Of a stretch of DNA of 6,205 nt, positions 1 through 4,934 are shown in pieces. Where the stretch lies: positions 1 through 6,205 of the forward strand of contig DAOWIN010000051.1 of NCBI GenBank assembly GCA_030640885.1. The letters run 5' to 3'. Within the stretch, counting starts at the first letter, position 1. Each line of letters opens with the position of its first letter. The stretch is from Candidatus Omnitrophota bacterium. GTDB lineage: Bacteria; Omnitrophota; 4484-213. Both the position numbers and the translations under genes were made by a program. Under the pieces are notes generated by a model. The model saw only the letters and a program-made list of their open reading frames with translations. It had not been told where the DNA came from and ran no database searches.

Positions 1-1
1 T

Positions 2-406
2 ATTGAAAAGAAGTTCTCTTTTTTGTTGGACAAGGATAAAATCAGCGGGCGTTGGGATAGGGTAGATGTCAGCAAAGACGGTGCGGCGGTTATTGACTTT
101 AAATCCTCAAAGGTGCTTACTCAAGAGCAGGCAGATAAAAGGACAAAAGAGAGTTTGCAGCTTTCTATCTATGCTTTGGCTTATAAAAATATATTTGGCA
201 AGATTCCAGAAAAGGTAGTGCTTTATTTCTTAGAATCCTGCTTATTGGGTTCGTATTCGCATAGTAAAGAGGATTTAGAGAAGACGATTGAAAAGATTAA
301 ACAGGCGAGTATTGGAATTCGCGCCGGCAATTTTTCGGCAAAACCGGGCTATTTCGCCTGCCAGTTCTGTGCCTTTCGGGGGATATGCCCGCAGGGGAAG
401 AAATAG
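2..406 (+). CDS. C-terminal part of a RecB-family PD-(D/E)XK nuclease domain, probably of a UvrD/AddB-like helicase (5' end outside the window)
   Basis: The reading frame is open from base 2, so the start lies outside the window and 134 codons are visible. An internal TTG at 23 is in frame but is not the start. The fragment has the order of motifs of RecB-like nuclease domains: GRWDRVD (residues 16-22), VIDFK with D32 and K34 as the metal-binding Asp and catalytic Lys, Q53...Y57 as the QxxxY motif, and a terminal cysteine group (C120, C123, C129). In this family these cysteines bind a 4Fe-4S cluster with one more Cys far upstream. Such domains end many UvrD-type helicases and AddB/AdnB proteins that resect or unwind DNA. 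A stand-alone Cas4/RecB-like exonuclease cannot be excluded because no helicase motif is in view. All visible key residues are present, so the domain looks active. Confidence 0.82.
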   Translation: MEKKFSFLLDKDKISGRWDRVDVSKDGAAVIDFKSSKVLTQEQADKRTKESLQLSIYALAYKNIFGKIPEKVVLYFLESCLLGSYSHSKEDLEKTIEKIKQASIGIRAGNFSAKPGYFACQFCAFRGICPQGKK

Positions 407-410
407 AAAT

Positions 411-432
411 AGCACTGATTGAGCACTGATTG
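411..432 (+). repeat. 11-bp tandem duplication
   Basis: The unit AGCACTGATTG occurs twice head to tail (411-421 and 422-432). The second copy is part of the left arm of the perfect palindrome that follows, which suggests a slippage duplication of the palindrome's outer edge. Confidence 0.8.
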
Positions 433-455
433 AGGTTGAACCTCAATCAGTGCTC
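421..455. repeat. Perfect 35-bp palindrome (17-bp arms, 1-nt centre)
   Basis: The left arm GAGCACTGATTGAGGTT (421-437) and the right arm (439-455) are exact reverse complements around a single G at 438. It starts 14 bp after the stop codon of the nuclease gene. No T-run follows directly on the + strand (the next bases are AGACGGAG), so it is not a canonical intrinsic terminator, although an RNA hairpin could still stop or protect the transcript. The octamer AATCAGTG inside the right arm recurs in the direct repeats at 1696-1729. Confidence 0.85.
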
Positions 456-485
456 AGACGGAGATGGTGCGGGCATATTGGTTTA

Positions 486-653
486 TTTTATTATTTTATT
501 GGCAAAGAGATTATTGAATTAGAAAAATAACAAAAAGGAAAGAACTGAGCCGAGTATGGCAAGAAACTCGTTAATGATTTGTCTTCAAGATTAACAAAGG
601 AATTTGGTAAAGGATCTACAGAGACAATATGGATTCGACATAAATTTTTATAA
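486..653 (+). pseudogene. Decayed fragment of a DUF1016 (YhcG-type) nuclease gene, N-terminal part
   Basis: The frame through 501-503 reads F-I-G-K-E-I-I-E-L-E-K, stop, Q-K-G-K-N, stop, A-E-Y-G-K-K-L-V-N-D-L-S-S-R, then L-T-K-E-F-G-K-G-S-T-E-T, ending in a third stop at 651-653. From memory this follows the N-terminal DUF1016 pattern (a YW.IG..I.E..Q segment, then R-A-E-Y-G-K-.-L, then L-.-.-E-F-G-K-G-F-S). In-frame stops at 528-530 (TAA) and 546-548 (TGA) and the lack of the nuclease C-terminal half show it is broken. There is no usable start. DUF1016 proteins are predicted PD-(D/E)XK nucleases often carried with mobile or restriction loci, so this may mark an old insertion. The match was recalled, not searched. 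Confidence 0.6.
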
Positions 654-691
654 ATTCAGATTATCAGTCAAAAAAAGCGGGAAATCTAATA

Positions 692-1669
692 ATGATGAAA
701 GCAGTCGCCTTATTTTCCGGAGGATTAGATAGCGTTTTAGCCATCAAACTTATTTTGGAACAGGGCATTGAGGTAATAGCAGTTAATTTTGTTACCCCAT
801 TTTTTAGCGTTCAAAACAGAGAGAAGCTTAAAAAAATTGCTATTGATTTGGGGGTGGAGCTGGAAACAGTTGATATAAAAGATGAATATCTTGAGGTGCT
901 CAAATCTCCTCGCTATGGTTATGGCAAAAATTTTAATCCCTGCGTTGATTGTCGAATGTTGATGTTTAAAGAAGCAGAGAAATTATTAAACAGTAAAAAG
1001 GCGTCTTTTATTATTAGCGGAGAGGTGTTGGGACAGCGGCCAATGTCTCAACGCAAAAATGTTTTTGGGTTAATGGAAAAGACATCTAACCTAAAAGGTC
1101 TGATTTTGCGGCCGCTTTCGGCAAAGCTTTTGCCTTTAACAATTCCTGAAAAGGAAAACTGGATAAATAAAGAAAAGTTACTGGACATTTGCGGGCGTTC
1201 GCGTAAAATCCAGATAGATTTGGCAAGGAAATGGAATCTTGAAAATTATTTTTCGACGGCTGGGGGTTGTTTGCTTACTGAGGTTGTATTTTCTCGGCGG
1301 ATGAAGGACCTCTTAAAATATCAGGAATTTTGCTGGGATAGCATAAATTTGCTTAAAATTGGCCGTCATTTCCGTTTATCTTCGCAGGCAAAGTTGGTTG
1401 TAGGGAGAGATGAGCAAGAGAATAATCTGCTTATTAAGTCAGCCAAAAAGGATAGAGTTTGCTTTGAACCGATAGAGGTAAAGGGTCCTATAGGTATAGG
1501 AGAAGGAGATTTTGATGATTCTCTAATCAGTTTAGCCGCTCAGATAATCGCGCGCTATTGTGACCAAAAACAAGGGGCGATGAAGATAAATCATAGATTG
1601 TTTGCAAAGAGGGAGCAGATCGAGGTTGAAGCAATAGATGATAATCAAATAGAGAAGTTTAGGATATAA
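692..1669 (+). CDS. PP-loop ATP pyrophosphatase, MnmA/ThiI-like, with C-terminal NFACT-R-like RNA-binding domain
   Basis: This 325-residue protein opens with the PP-loop FSGGLDS (8-14), the ATP-binding signature of enzymes that adenylate a base before sulfur or nitrogen transfer. The N-terminal domain carries NPCVDC (C84, C87) and a later GGCLLT (C193), a spacing that parallels the catalytic cysteines of MnmA (C89 and C186 in the mnmA gene of this window). The C-terminal third has GRHFRLS (224-230) and GRDEQEN (238-244), which I recognise as the NFACT-R-type domain found on some PP-loop proteins and thought to bind RNA. It has neither the MnmA beta-barrel tail nor the THUMP domain of ThiI. 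A role as a tRNA sulfurtransferase is therefore an inference. Tandem ATGs stand at 692 and 695 with no clear Shine-Dalgarno. It sits directly before cysK and mnmA, a sulfur-related setting. Confidence 0.75.
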   Translation: MMKAVALFSGGLDSVLAIKLILEQGIEVIAVNFVTPFFSVQNREKLKKIAIDLGVELETVDIKDEYLEVLKSPRYGYGKNFNPCVDCRMLMFKEAEKLLNSKKASFIISGEVLGQRPMSQRKNVFGLMEKTSNLKGLILRPLSAKLLPLTIPEKENWINKEKLLDICGRSRKIQIDLARKWNLENYFSTAGGCLLTEVVFSRRMKDLLKYQEFCWDSINLLKIGRHFRLSSQAKLVVGRDEQENNLLIKSAKKDRVCFEPIEVKGPIGIGEGDFDDSLISLAAQIIARYCDQKQGAMKINHRLFAKREQIEVEAIDDNQIEKFRI

Positions 1670-1676
1670 AATATCT

Positions 1677-1694
1677 TGTTATACTCGGTATAAT
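1677..1694 (+). promoter_or_regulatory. Possible promoter and operator upstream of cysK
   Basis: TATACT at 1680-1685 is preceded by TG one base upstream, the extended -10 arrangement, and a consensus TATAAT follows at 1689-1694. No convincing -35 hexamer stands at 16-18 bp. The same bases form a 15-bp palindrome, TTATAC-TCG-GTATAA (1679-1693), starting 9 bp after the stop of the PP-loop gene, so the element could be an operator or a small hairpin instead. AT-rich DNA makes chance -10 boxes common. Confidence 0.3.
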
Positions 1695-1695
1695 A

Positions 1696-1729
1696 AAATC
1701 AGTGTAATCTTTTGGAAATCAGTGTAATC
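1696..1729 (+). repeat. Two direct copies of a 14-bp repeat, 20-bp period
   Basis: AAATCAGTGTAATC occurs at 1696-1709 and again at 1716-1729, separated by TTTTGG. A spacing of 20 bp is close to two helical turns, which is compatible with paired protein-binding sites. It is equally compatible with a remnant of a dispersed repeat. The core AATCAGTG also appears in the palindrome at 421-455. Confidence 0.8.
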
Positions 1730-1730
1730 A

Positions 1731-1764
1731 AGTATAGGAATTGAATTATTGAAATTCCTATACT
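1731..1764. repeat. 12-bp perfect inverted repeat with a 10-nt loop in front of the cysK start
   Basis: AGTATAGGAATT (1731-1742) pairs exactly with 1753-1764 around a loop of ten bases. The right arm ends 5 nt before the preferred cysK ATG at 1770, so in mRNA the hairpin would occupy the space where a ribosome binding site should be. The alternative TTG start at 1749 lies inside the loop, 9 nt after an AGGA in the left arm. Confidence 0.8.
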
Positions 1765-1769
1765 ATGCG

Positions 1770-2669
1770 ATGAAAATATTTAACGACATTACCAATTTAG
1801 TTGGCAATACTCCTTTAGTAAAATTAAATAAAATTGATTTTGTTCAAAATAGGCGTATTTTTGCCAAATTGGAGTTTTTGAACCCAACTGGAAGTATTAA
1901 AGACAGAACAGCGTTGGCAATGATTTCTGCCGCCGAAGAAAAGGGCATACTCAAGAAAGAAAGCAATATTATTGAAGCCACATCAGGGAATACGGGGATT
2001 GCCTTAGCCGCTATTTGCGCAATCAAGGGTTATAATTTAACCTTAACAATGCCAGAGGCAGTGAGCGAAGAAAGGAAGAAATTACTCAAATTTTTGGGAG
2101 TAAAATTGATTTTGACTTCGTTCAATAAAGGAATGCAAGGGGCAATAAAAAAAGCCGAGGAATTAGCAAAAAGTATCTCAGATTCTTATATTCCCCAGCA
2201 ATTTGAGAATTTAGCCAATCCAGAGATGCATCGAAAAACCACTGCCGAGGAGATTTGGCAGGACACAGAAGGCGAGGTAGATATTGTGGTTGCCGGCATA
2301 GGAACGGGAGGAACAATTACGGGCATTGCCCAGGGCATAAAAGAGAAAAAAAGAGATTTTAGGGTTATCGGTGTGGAACCAGCCGATTTTCCTCATAAGA
2401 TTGAAGGAATTGGTGCTGGATTTGTTCCTTCTGTTTTGCAGACAGAATTGATTGATGAAACAATCAAAGTAAAAGACAAGGATGCTTTTGGAATGATGCA
2501 GAGATTAGCAAAAGAAGAAGGGATTTTGGCTGGTGTTTCTTCGGGAGCCACTGTCTGGGCGGTTGGGCAAATAGTTCTCCGCAAAGAAATGGAGAATAAG
2601 CTTATTGTGGTTATTTTAGCGGATGGAGCAGAAAGATATTTATCCGAGCGGTTAGCGGTTAGCGTATAG
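1770..2669 (+). CDS. cysK: Cysteine synthase (O-acetylserine or O-phosphoserine sulfhydrylase), PLP enzyme of the CysK/CysM family
   Basis: This cytosolic enzyme replaces the acetyl (or phosphate) group of activated serine with sulfide to give cysteine. At 299 residues it has the usual family length. Visible motifs are NTPLVKL (13-19), NPTGSIKDR (38-46) with K44 as the PLP lysine, the substrate loop TSGNTG (71-76), the PLP phosphate loop GTGGT (178-182), IEGIGAGFVP (211-220), and GVSSGA (255-260). The start at ATG 1770 was chosen because family proteins begin near the IFNDITNLVGNTPL segment. A TTG at 1749 would add seven residues lacking family support. Which serine donor is used cannot be read from sequence. 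The C-terminus (residues 294-299, RLAVSV) and stop codon are encoded by a heptamer repeat array. It sits between two PP-loop sulfur-transfer genes. CysM or cystathionine beta-synthase-like activity is a lesser alternative. Confidence 0.9.
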   Translation: MKIFNDITNLVGNTPLVKLNKIDFVQNRRIFAKLEFLNPTGSIKDRTALAMISAAEEKGILKKESNIIEATSGNTGIALAAICAIKGYNLTLTMPEAVSEERKKLLKFLGVKLILTSFNKGMQGAIKKAEELAKSISDSYIPQQFENLANPEMHRKTTAEEIWQDTEGEVDIVVAGIGTGGTITGIAQGIKEKKRDFRVIGVEPADFPHKIEGIGAGFVPSVLQTELIDETIKVKDKDAFGMMQRLAKEEGILAGVSSGATVWAVGQIVLRKEMENKLIVVILADGAERYLSERLAVSV

Positions 2670-2737
2670 CGTATAGGAAGATAAGAAAACCGTAAGATCT
2701 AAGTTTTTACTATCCGCTAAACGCTATGTGCTATGTG
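2649..2737. repeat. Inverted heptamer-repeat arrays between cysK and mnmA (heptamer CGNNTAG type)
   Basis: The left array (2649-2676) holds two copies of CGGTTAG followed by two copies of CGTATAG. After a 33-nt spacer, the right array (2710-2737) reads CTATCCG, CTAAACG, then CTATGTG twice. On the opposite strand these are CACATAG twice, CGTTTAG and CGGATAG. Both arms thus share a C-N-N-N-TAG heptamer and can pair imperfectly, best in the inner two units (6 of 7 each). The left array runs through the last codons and stop of cysK (2667-2669). No T-run marks it as a terminator. Confidence 0.8.
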
Positions 2738-2762
2738 CTAAGCATCGCGAGGCATATTCTAA

Positions 2763-3785
2763 ATGAAAAAGGTGGTAGTGGCGATGAGCGGTGGTATAGA
2801 TTCTACTGTTGCCGCCTATTTATTGAAAAAAAAGGGTTATGAGGTAATTGGATTAACGCTTTGGCTTTTTGGAGAAGATAGAAAGGCTAAGAATGTTAAA
2901 AAGATAGCCCAAAAAATAGGAATTTTGCACCATTTGTTAGACTTTCGCACCATTTTCAAAAAAAGGGTAATCGCCGATTTCTGTGAACAGTATCAAAAGG
3001 GGAGAACGCCCAATCCTTGTTTAAGATGCAATCAGTACATAAAATTCAGCGACTTGCTTTTTAGAGAGATAGAAAAGAGATTTAAGGCAGAATTTCTTGC
3101 CACTGGTCATTATGCCCGCATAAAGAAAAGAGAGGAAAAATATTTTTTGCGTAGAGCAAAAGACAAACAGAAAGACCAATCCTATTTTTTATATATCTTA
3201 AACCAAAAACAATTAAAACATATTTTGTTTCCTATCGGTAATTTTAGCAAGGGGGAGGTGAGGCAGATAGCTGAGCAGGCAGGTTTACCGTTGAATAGAA
3301 TAGAAAGTCAGGGGATTTGTTTTGCTGAAGACAAAGATTACAATGAATTCCTGAAAAAAGAGGGCAAAAAAGCGGAATGTGGTTTAATAGTTGATAAACA
3401 AGGAAAGGTTTTGGGAAAACATCAGGGTATTGTCTCTTATACTGTTGGCCAACGGAAGAAAATCGGAGCTTTTGGCAAGCCGATGTTTGTGCTCGCTATC
3501 AATGCCCAGAAGAATTCAATAGTGGTTGCAGAAAAGGATGAAGTTTATCAAAATGAATTGATAGCTGAGCAGGTTAATTGGATAAGCGGGAAGAAGATAA
3601 CTGCTCCAATTGTTGTAAAGGCGAGAACGCGCTATAGGCAGAATTTATCAACAGCAAGCGTCTTTCCATTGACAAATAACAAAGTTAGAGTAAAATTTAA
3701 GCAGGCCCAATTTGCTGTGGTTCCCGGACAGGCGGTAGTTTTTTATGACGGCGAGTTGGTTTTGGGTGGGGGTATTATAGAATAG
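2763..3785 (+). CDS. mnmA: tRNA-specific 2-thiouridylase MnmA
   Basis: MnmA adenylates U34 of the tRNAs for Lys, Glu and Gln and replaces its O2 with sulfur delivered as a persulfide. The protein shows the PP-loop AMSGGIDST (7-15), TPNPCLRCNQYIKF (82-95) in which C89 matches the known nucleophile position, ATGHYARI (113-120), DQSYFLY (138-144), GICF (184-187) with C186 as the second catalytic cysteine, and YTVGQRKKIG (226-235). The C-terminal beta-barrel is complete, ending in PGQAVVFYDGELVLGGG (321-337). At 340 residues it is somewhat shorter than the usual 350-380, mainly after the LTLWLFG strand. The start at 2763 places the PP-loop where the family has it. Only a weak GAGG (2749-2752) precedes it. 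The sulfur donor (IscS-type desulfurase, Tus relay) is not in the window. Confidence 0.95.
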   Translation: MKKVVVAMSGGIDSTVAAYLLKKKGYEVIGLTLWLFGEDRKAKNVKKIAQKIGILHHLLDFRTIFKKRVIADFCEQYQKGRTPNPCLRCNQYIKFSDLLFREIEKRFKAEFLATGHYARIKKREEKYFLRRAKDKQKDQSYFLYILNQKQLKHILFPIGNFSKGEVRQIAEQAGLPLNRIESQGICFAEDKDYNEFLKKEGKKAECGLIVDKQGKVLGKHQGIVSYTVGQRKKIGAFGKPMFVLAINAQKNSIVVAEKDEVYQNELIAEQVNWISGKKITAPIVVKARTRYRQNLSTASVFPLTNNKVRVKFKQAQFAVVPGQAVVFYDGELVLGGGIIE

Positions 3786-3793
3786 GTTCTTTG

Positions 3794-3815
3794 TCCCCCG
3801 ATGTCCATCGGGGGA
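3794..3815. repeat. GC-rich palindrome 1 in the ribH leader
   Basis: TCCCCCGATG (3794-3803) is followed, after two bases, by its exact reverse complement (3806-3815). It starts 8 nt after the mnmA stop. No T-run follows directly (next bases AGAGAAAG), so it is not a textbook terminator for mnmA, though the hairpin would be strong. Its GC content contrasts with the AT-rich genes on either side. Confidence 0.8.
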
Positions 3816-3832
3816 AGAGAAAGACCTTTAGA

Positions 3833-3850
3833 GCAGAACCTTTATTCTGC
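3833..3850. repeat. Short palindrome 2 in the ribH leader
   Basis: GCAGAA (3833-3838) and TTCTGC (3845-3850) form a 6-bp stem with a 6-nt loop. It is the weakest of the three leader hairpins and could be chance, but it lies between the two strong ones. Confidence 0.5.
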
Positions 3851-3879
3851 GTCCATTCGCTTCGCTCACTCTCGCAGGC

Positions 3880-3900
3880 TCTTCCGCCTCAGGCGGAAGA
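3880..3900. repeat. GC-rich palindrome 3 in the ribH leader
   Basis: TCTTCCGCCT (3880-3889) and its exact reverse complement (3891-3900) surround a single C. The right arm ends 5 nt before the strong ribosome binding site of ribH, so folding would sit next to it without covering it. Confidence 0.8.
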
Positions 3901-3905
3901 AAAGG

Positions 3906-3913
3906 AAAGGAGG
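3906..3913 (+). promoter_or_regulatory. Strong ribosome binding site that fixes the ribH start
   Basis: AAAGGAGG is a full anti-16S match 6 nt before the ATG at 3920. It decides the start against an in-frame TTG at 3791, which would add 43 residues of composition unlike any lumazine synthase, encoded by the palindromic leader. It is the only clear Shine-Dalgarno in the window. Confidence 0.9.
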
Positions 3914-3919
3914 ACAAAA

Positions 3920-4387
3920 ATGAAAACTTATCAAGGAAAATTAGTTGGCAGGGGGAAGAAATTTGCGATTGTGGTTTCCCGTTTTAATGATTTTATCAGC
4001 AAAAAATTGGTAGAGGGAGCGATTGATATTCTTGTGCGTCACAATGTAGAGGAAGAGGAAATAGAAATTATTTGGGTTCCCGGCTGTTCGGAAATTCTTT
4101 ATGCGGCAAACAAAATAGCCGCAAAAAAGGAGAAGTTTGACGCAGTTATTTGTTTAGGGGCAATTATTAAGGGCGAAACATCGCACTTTGATTTTTTAGC
4201 CGCGCAGGTAGCTAAGGGAATCTCCCAGATTTCTTTGAGTGGCAATTTGCCTATAGTATCAGGGATAATCACAGCCGACTCTTTGGAACAGGCAATTCAG
4301 CGGGCAGGGGCAAAAGAGGGTAATAGGGGAGCCGATGCTGGTTTAGCCGCTTTGGAAATGGCGGATTTAGATGAAAACCTAATTTAG
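3920..4387 (+). CDS. ribH: 6,7-dimethyl-8-ribityllumazine synthase
   Basis: RibH condenses 5-amino-6-ribitylaminouracil with 3,4-dihydroxy-2-butanone 4-phosphate to give the direct precursor of riboflavin. It usually assembles as a pentamer or a 60-subunit shell. The 155-residue product has normal length and the motifs SRFND (20-24), GAIIKGETSHFDF (80-92) with H89 as the conserved active-site histidine, GIITADSLEQA (115-125), and RAGAKEGNRG (128-137). The loop that is normally PGxFEI reads PGCSEI (54-59), so the conserved Phe is replaced by Ser next to an unusual Cys. It opens the run ribH-nusB-ribD-riboflavin synthase and has its own strong ribosome binding site. No FMN riboswitch is recognisable in the leader. 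A short hairpin straddles its stop codon. Confidence 0.95.
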   Translation: MKTYQGKLVGRGKKFAIVVSRFNDFISKKLVEGAIDILVRHNVEEEEIEIIWVPGCSEILYAANKIAAKKEKFDAVICLGAIIKGETSHFDFLAAQVAKGISQISLSGNLPIVSGIITADSLEQAIQRAGAKEGNRGADAGLAALEMADLDENLI

Positions 4388-4401
4388 ACAGCCCTAAATT
4401 A
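4380..4401. repeat. 8-bp AT-rich inverted repeat over the ribH stop codon
   Basis: TAATTTAG (4380-4387) contains the ribH TAG stop and pairs exactly with CTAAATTA (4394-4401) across a 6-nt loop. The stem is AT-rich and weak, and the short run TTTGTT that follows is not a convincing terminator. It may affect translational coupling to nusB, which starts 14 nt later. Confidence 0.55.
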
Positions 4402-4415
4402 TTTGTTCGTTGAAA

Positions 4416-4919
4416 ATGCGTAAAAGAACAAAAGCGAGAGAAATAGTTCTTCAAATTCTCTATCAAATTGATATTGGCGAAGATAGATATACGGATGCTT
4501 GGAAGAAATTTTGGGCAGAGGGTAATAATTTGGAATTTGAGGACGAAATTGTCGATGGTTACCATAAGGTGATTTCCAGCGAGATTAAAGAATTCTCAGC
4601 AGAATTAGCGAGTGGAATCGTAAATAATCTTGAATTGCTCAATAAGATAATCAATGAATATGCGGAGAATTGGAAGCTTTCGCGTATAGCCATAGTTGAA
4701 CGAAATATTTTACGGCTTGCTGTCTATGAACTTCTTTTTTGTCCCCAAATTCCGCCGGCTGTTTCTATAAACGAGGCAGTTGATTTAGCAAAAAAATACA
4801 GCACTTTAGAAGCGGGCAAGTTTGTGAATGGAGTACTGGATAAGATAAGAAAAGCAAAGTTGCAAGTTTCCCCCAAGGAGAAGCTTACGAAAATGAGCAA
4901 TCTCCAAATTGTAGGCTGA
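4416..4919 (+). CDS. nusB: Transcription antitermination factor NusB
   Basis: NusB binds boxA RNA with NusE (ribosomal protein S10) and supports antitermination in rRNA operons. The 167-residue protein has the N-terminal RKAREIVLQILYQ-type helix (R5-Q17 region, starting MRKRTKAREI) and the C-terminal family signature: NILRLAVYELLF (97-108), IPPAVSINEAVDLAKKYS (112-129) and FVNGVLDKI (136-144). The start at ATG 4416 fits the family. A TTG at 4410 would add only two residues. No Shine-Dalgarno is visible, so coupling to ribH 28 nt upstream is possible. The tail after residue 145 is about 20 residues, longer than strictly needed for the fold. Pairing of ribH with nusB is common across bacteria, so the position is expected. 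Confidence 0.93.
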   Translation: MRKRTKAREIVLQILYQIDIGEDRYTDAWKKFWAEGNNLEFEDEIVDGYHKVISSEIKEFSAELASGIVNNLELLNKIINEYAENWKLSRIAIVERNILRLAVYELLFCPQIPPAVSINEAVDLAKKYSTLEAGKFVNGVLDKIRKAKLQVSPKEKLTKMSNLQIVG

Positions 4920-4928
4920 TTTAGCCTA
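4912..4928. repeat. 6-bp inverted repeat at the nusB stop codon
   Basis: TAGGCT (4912-4917) pairs with AGCCTA (4923-4928) across 5 bases, and the TGA stop (4917-4919) spans the stem-loop border. The hairpin ends 6 nt before the ribD ATG at 4935, leaving no room for a Shine-Dalgarno. Its short stem could be chance. Confidence 0.45.
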
Positions 4929-4934
4929 AAACAT

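Larger units (their letters stand above)
383..478. repeat. 11-bp outer inverted repeat enclosing the palindrome
   Basis: The arm ATATGCCCGCA at 383-393 is repeated as its exact reverse complement at 468-478. The left arm lies inside the last codons of the nuclease gene and the right arm lies beyond the 35-bp palindrome at 421-455. The two inverted repeats are therefore nested, and an RNA across this region could form a long stem with the inner hairpin at its tip and the stop codon (404-406) in the internal loop. Its function is unknown. Confidence 0.6.

Noticed and set aside
421..455. Intrinsic terminator for the nuclease gene
   Set aside because: The stem is strong but no U-tract follows directly on the + strand; T-rich sequence only begins about 25 nt later.
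631..664. Promoter for the PP-loop gene (TATAAA at 649-654 or GATTAT at 659-664)
   Set aside because: No -35 hexamer at acceptable spacing was found and AT-rich DNA gives such boxes often.
1749..1769. TTG start adding seven residues to CysK
   Set aside because: The family begins at the MKIFNDIT segment and the extra codons lie in the hairpin arm; kept only as an alternative because an AGGA precedes the TTG by 9 nt.
1670..1769. T-box or SAM riboswitch upstream of cysK
   Set aside because: The gap is too short and lacks the conserved T-box sequence and the SAM-riboswitch junction motifs.
3791..3919. 43-codon N-terminal extension of ribH from a TTG
   Set aside because: The encoded stretch is only a translation of the palindromic leader, has no resemblance to lumazine synthase, and a strong Shine-Dalgarno fixes the ATG at 3920.
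4269..4565. 98-codon open frame on the minus strand across the ribH-nusB boundary
   Set aside because: It is antisense to two conserved genes and has no start context or recognisable product.
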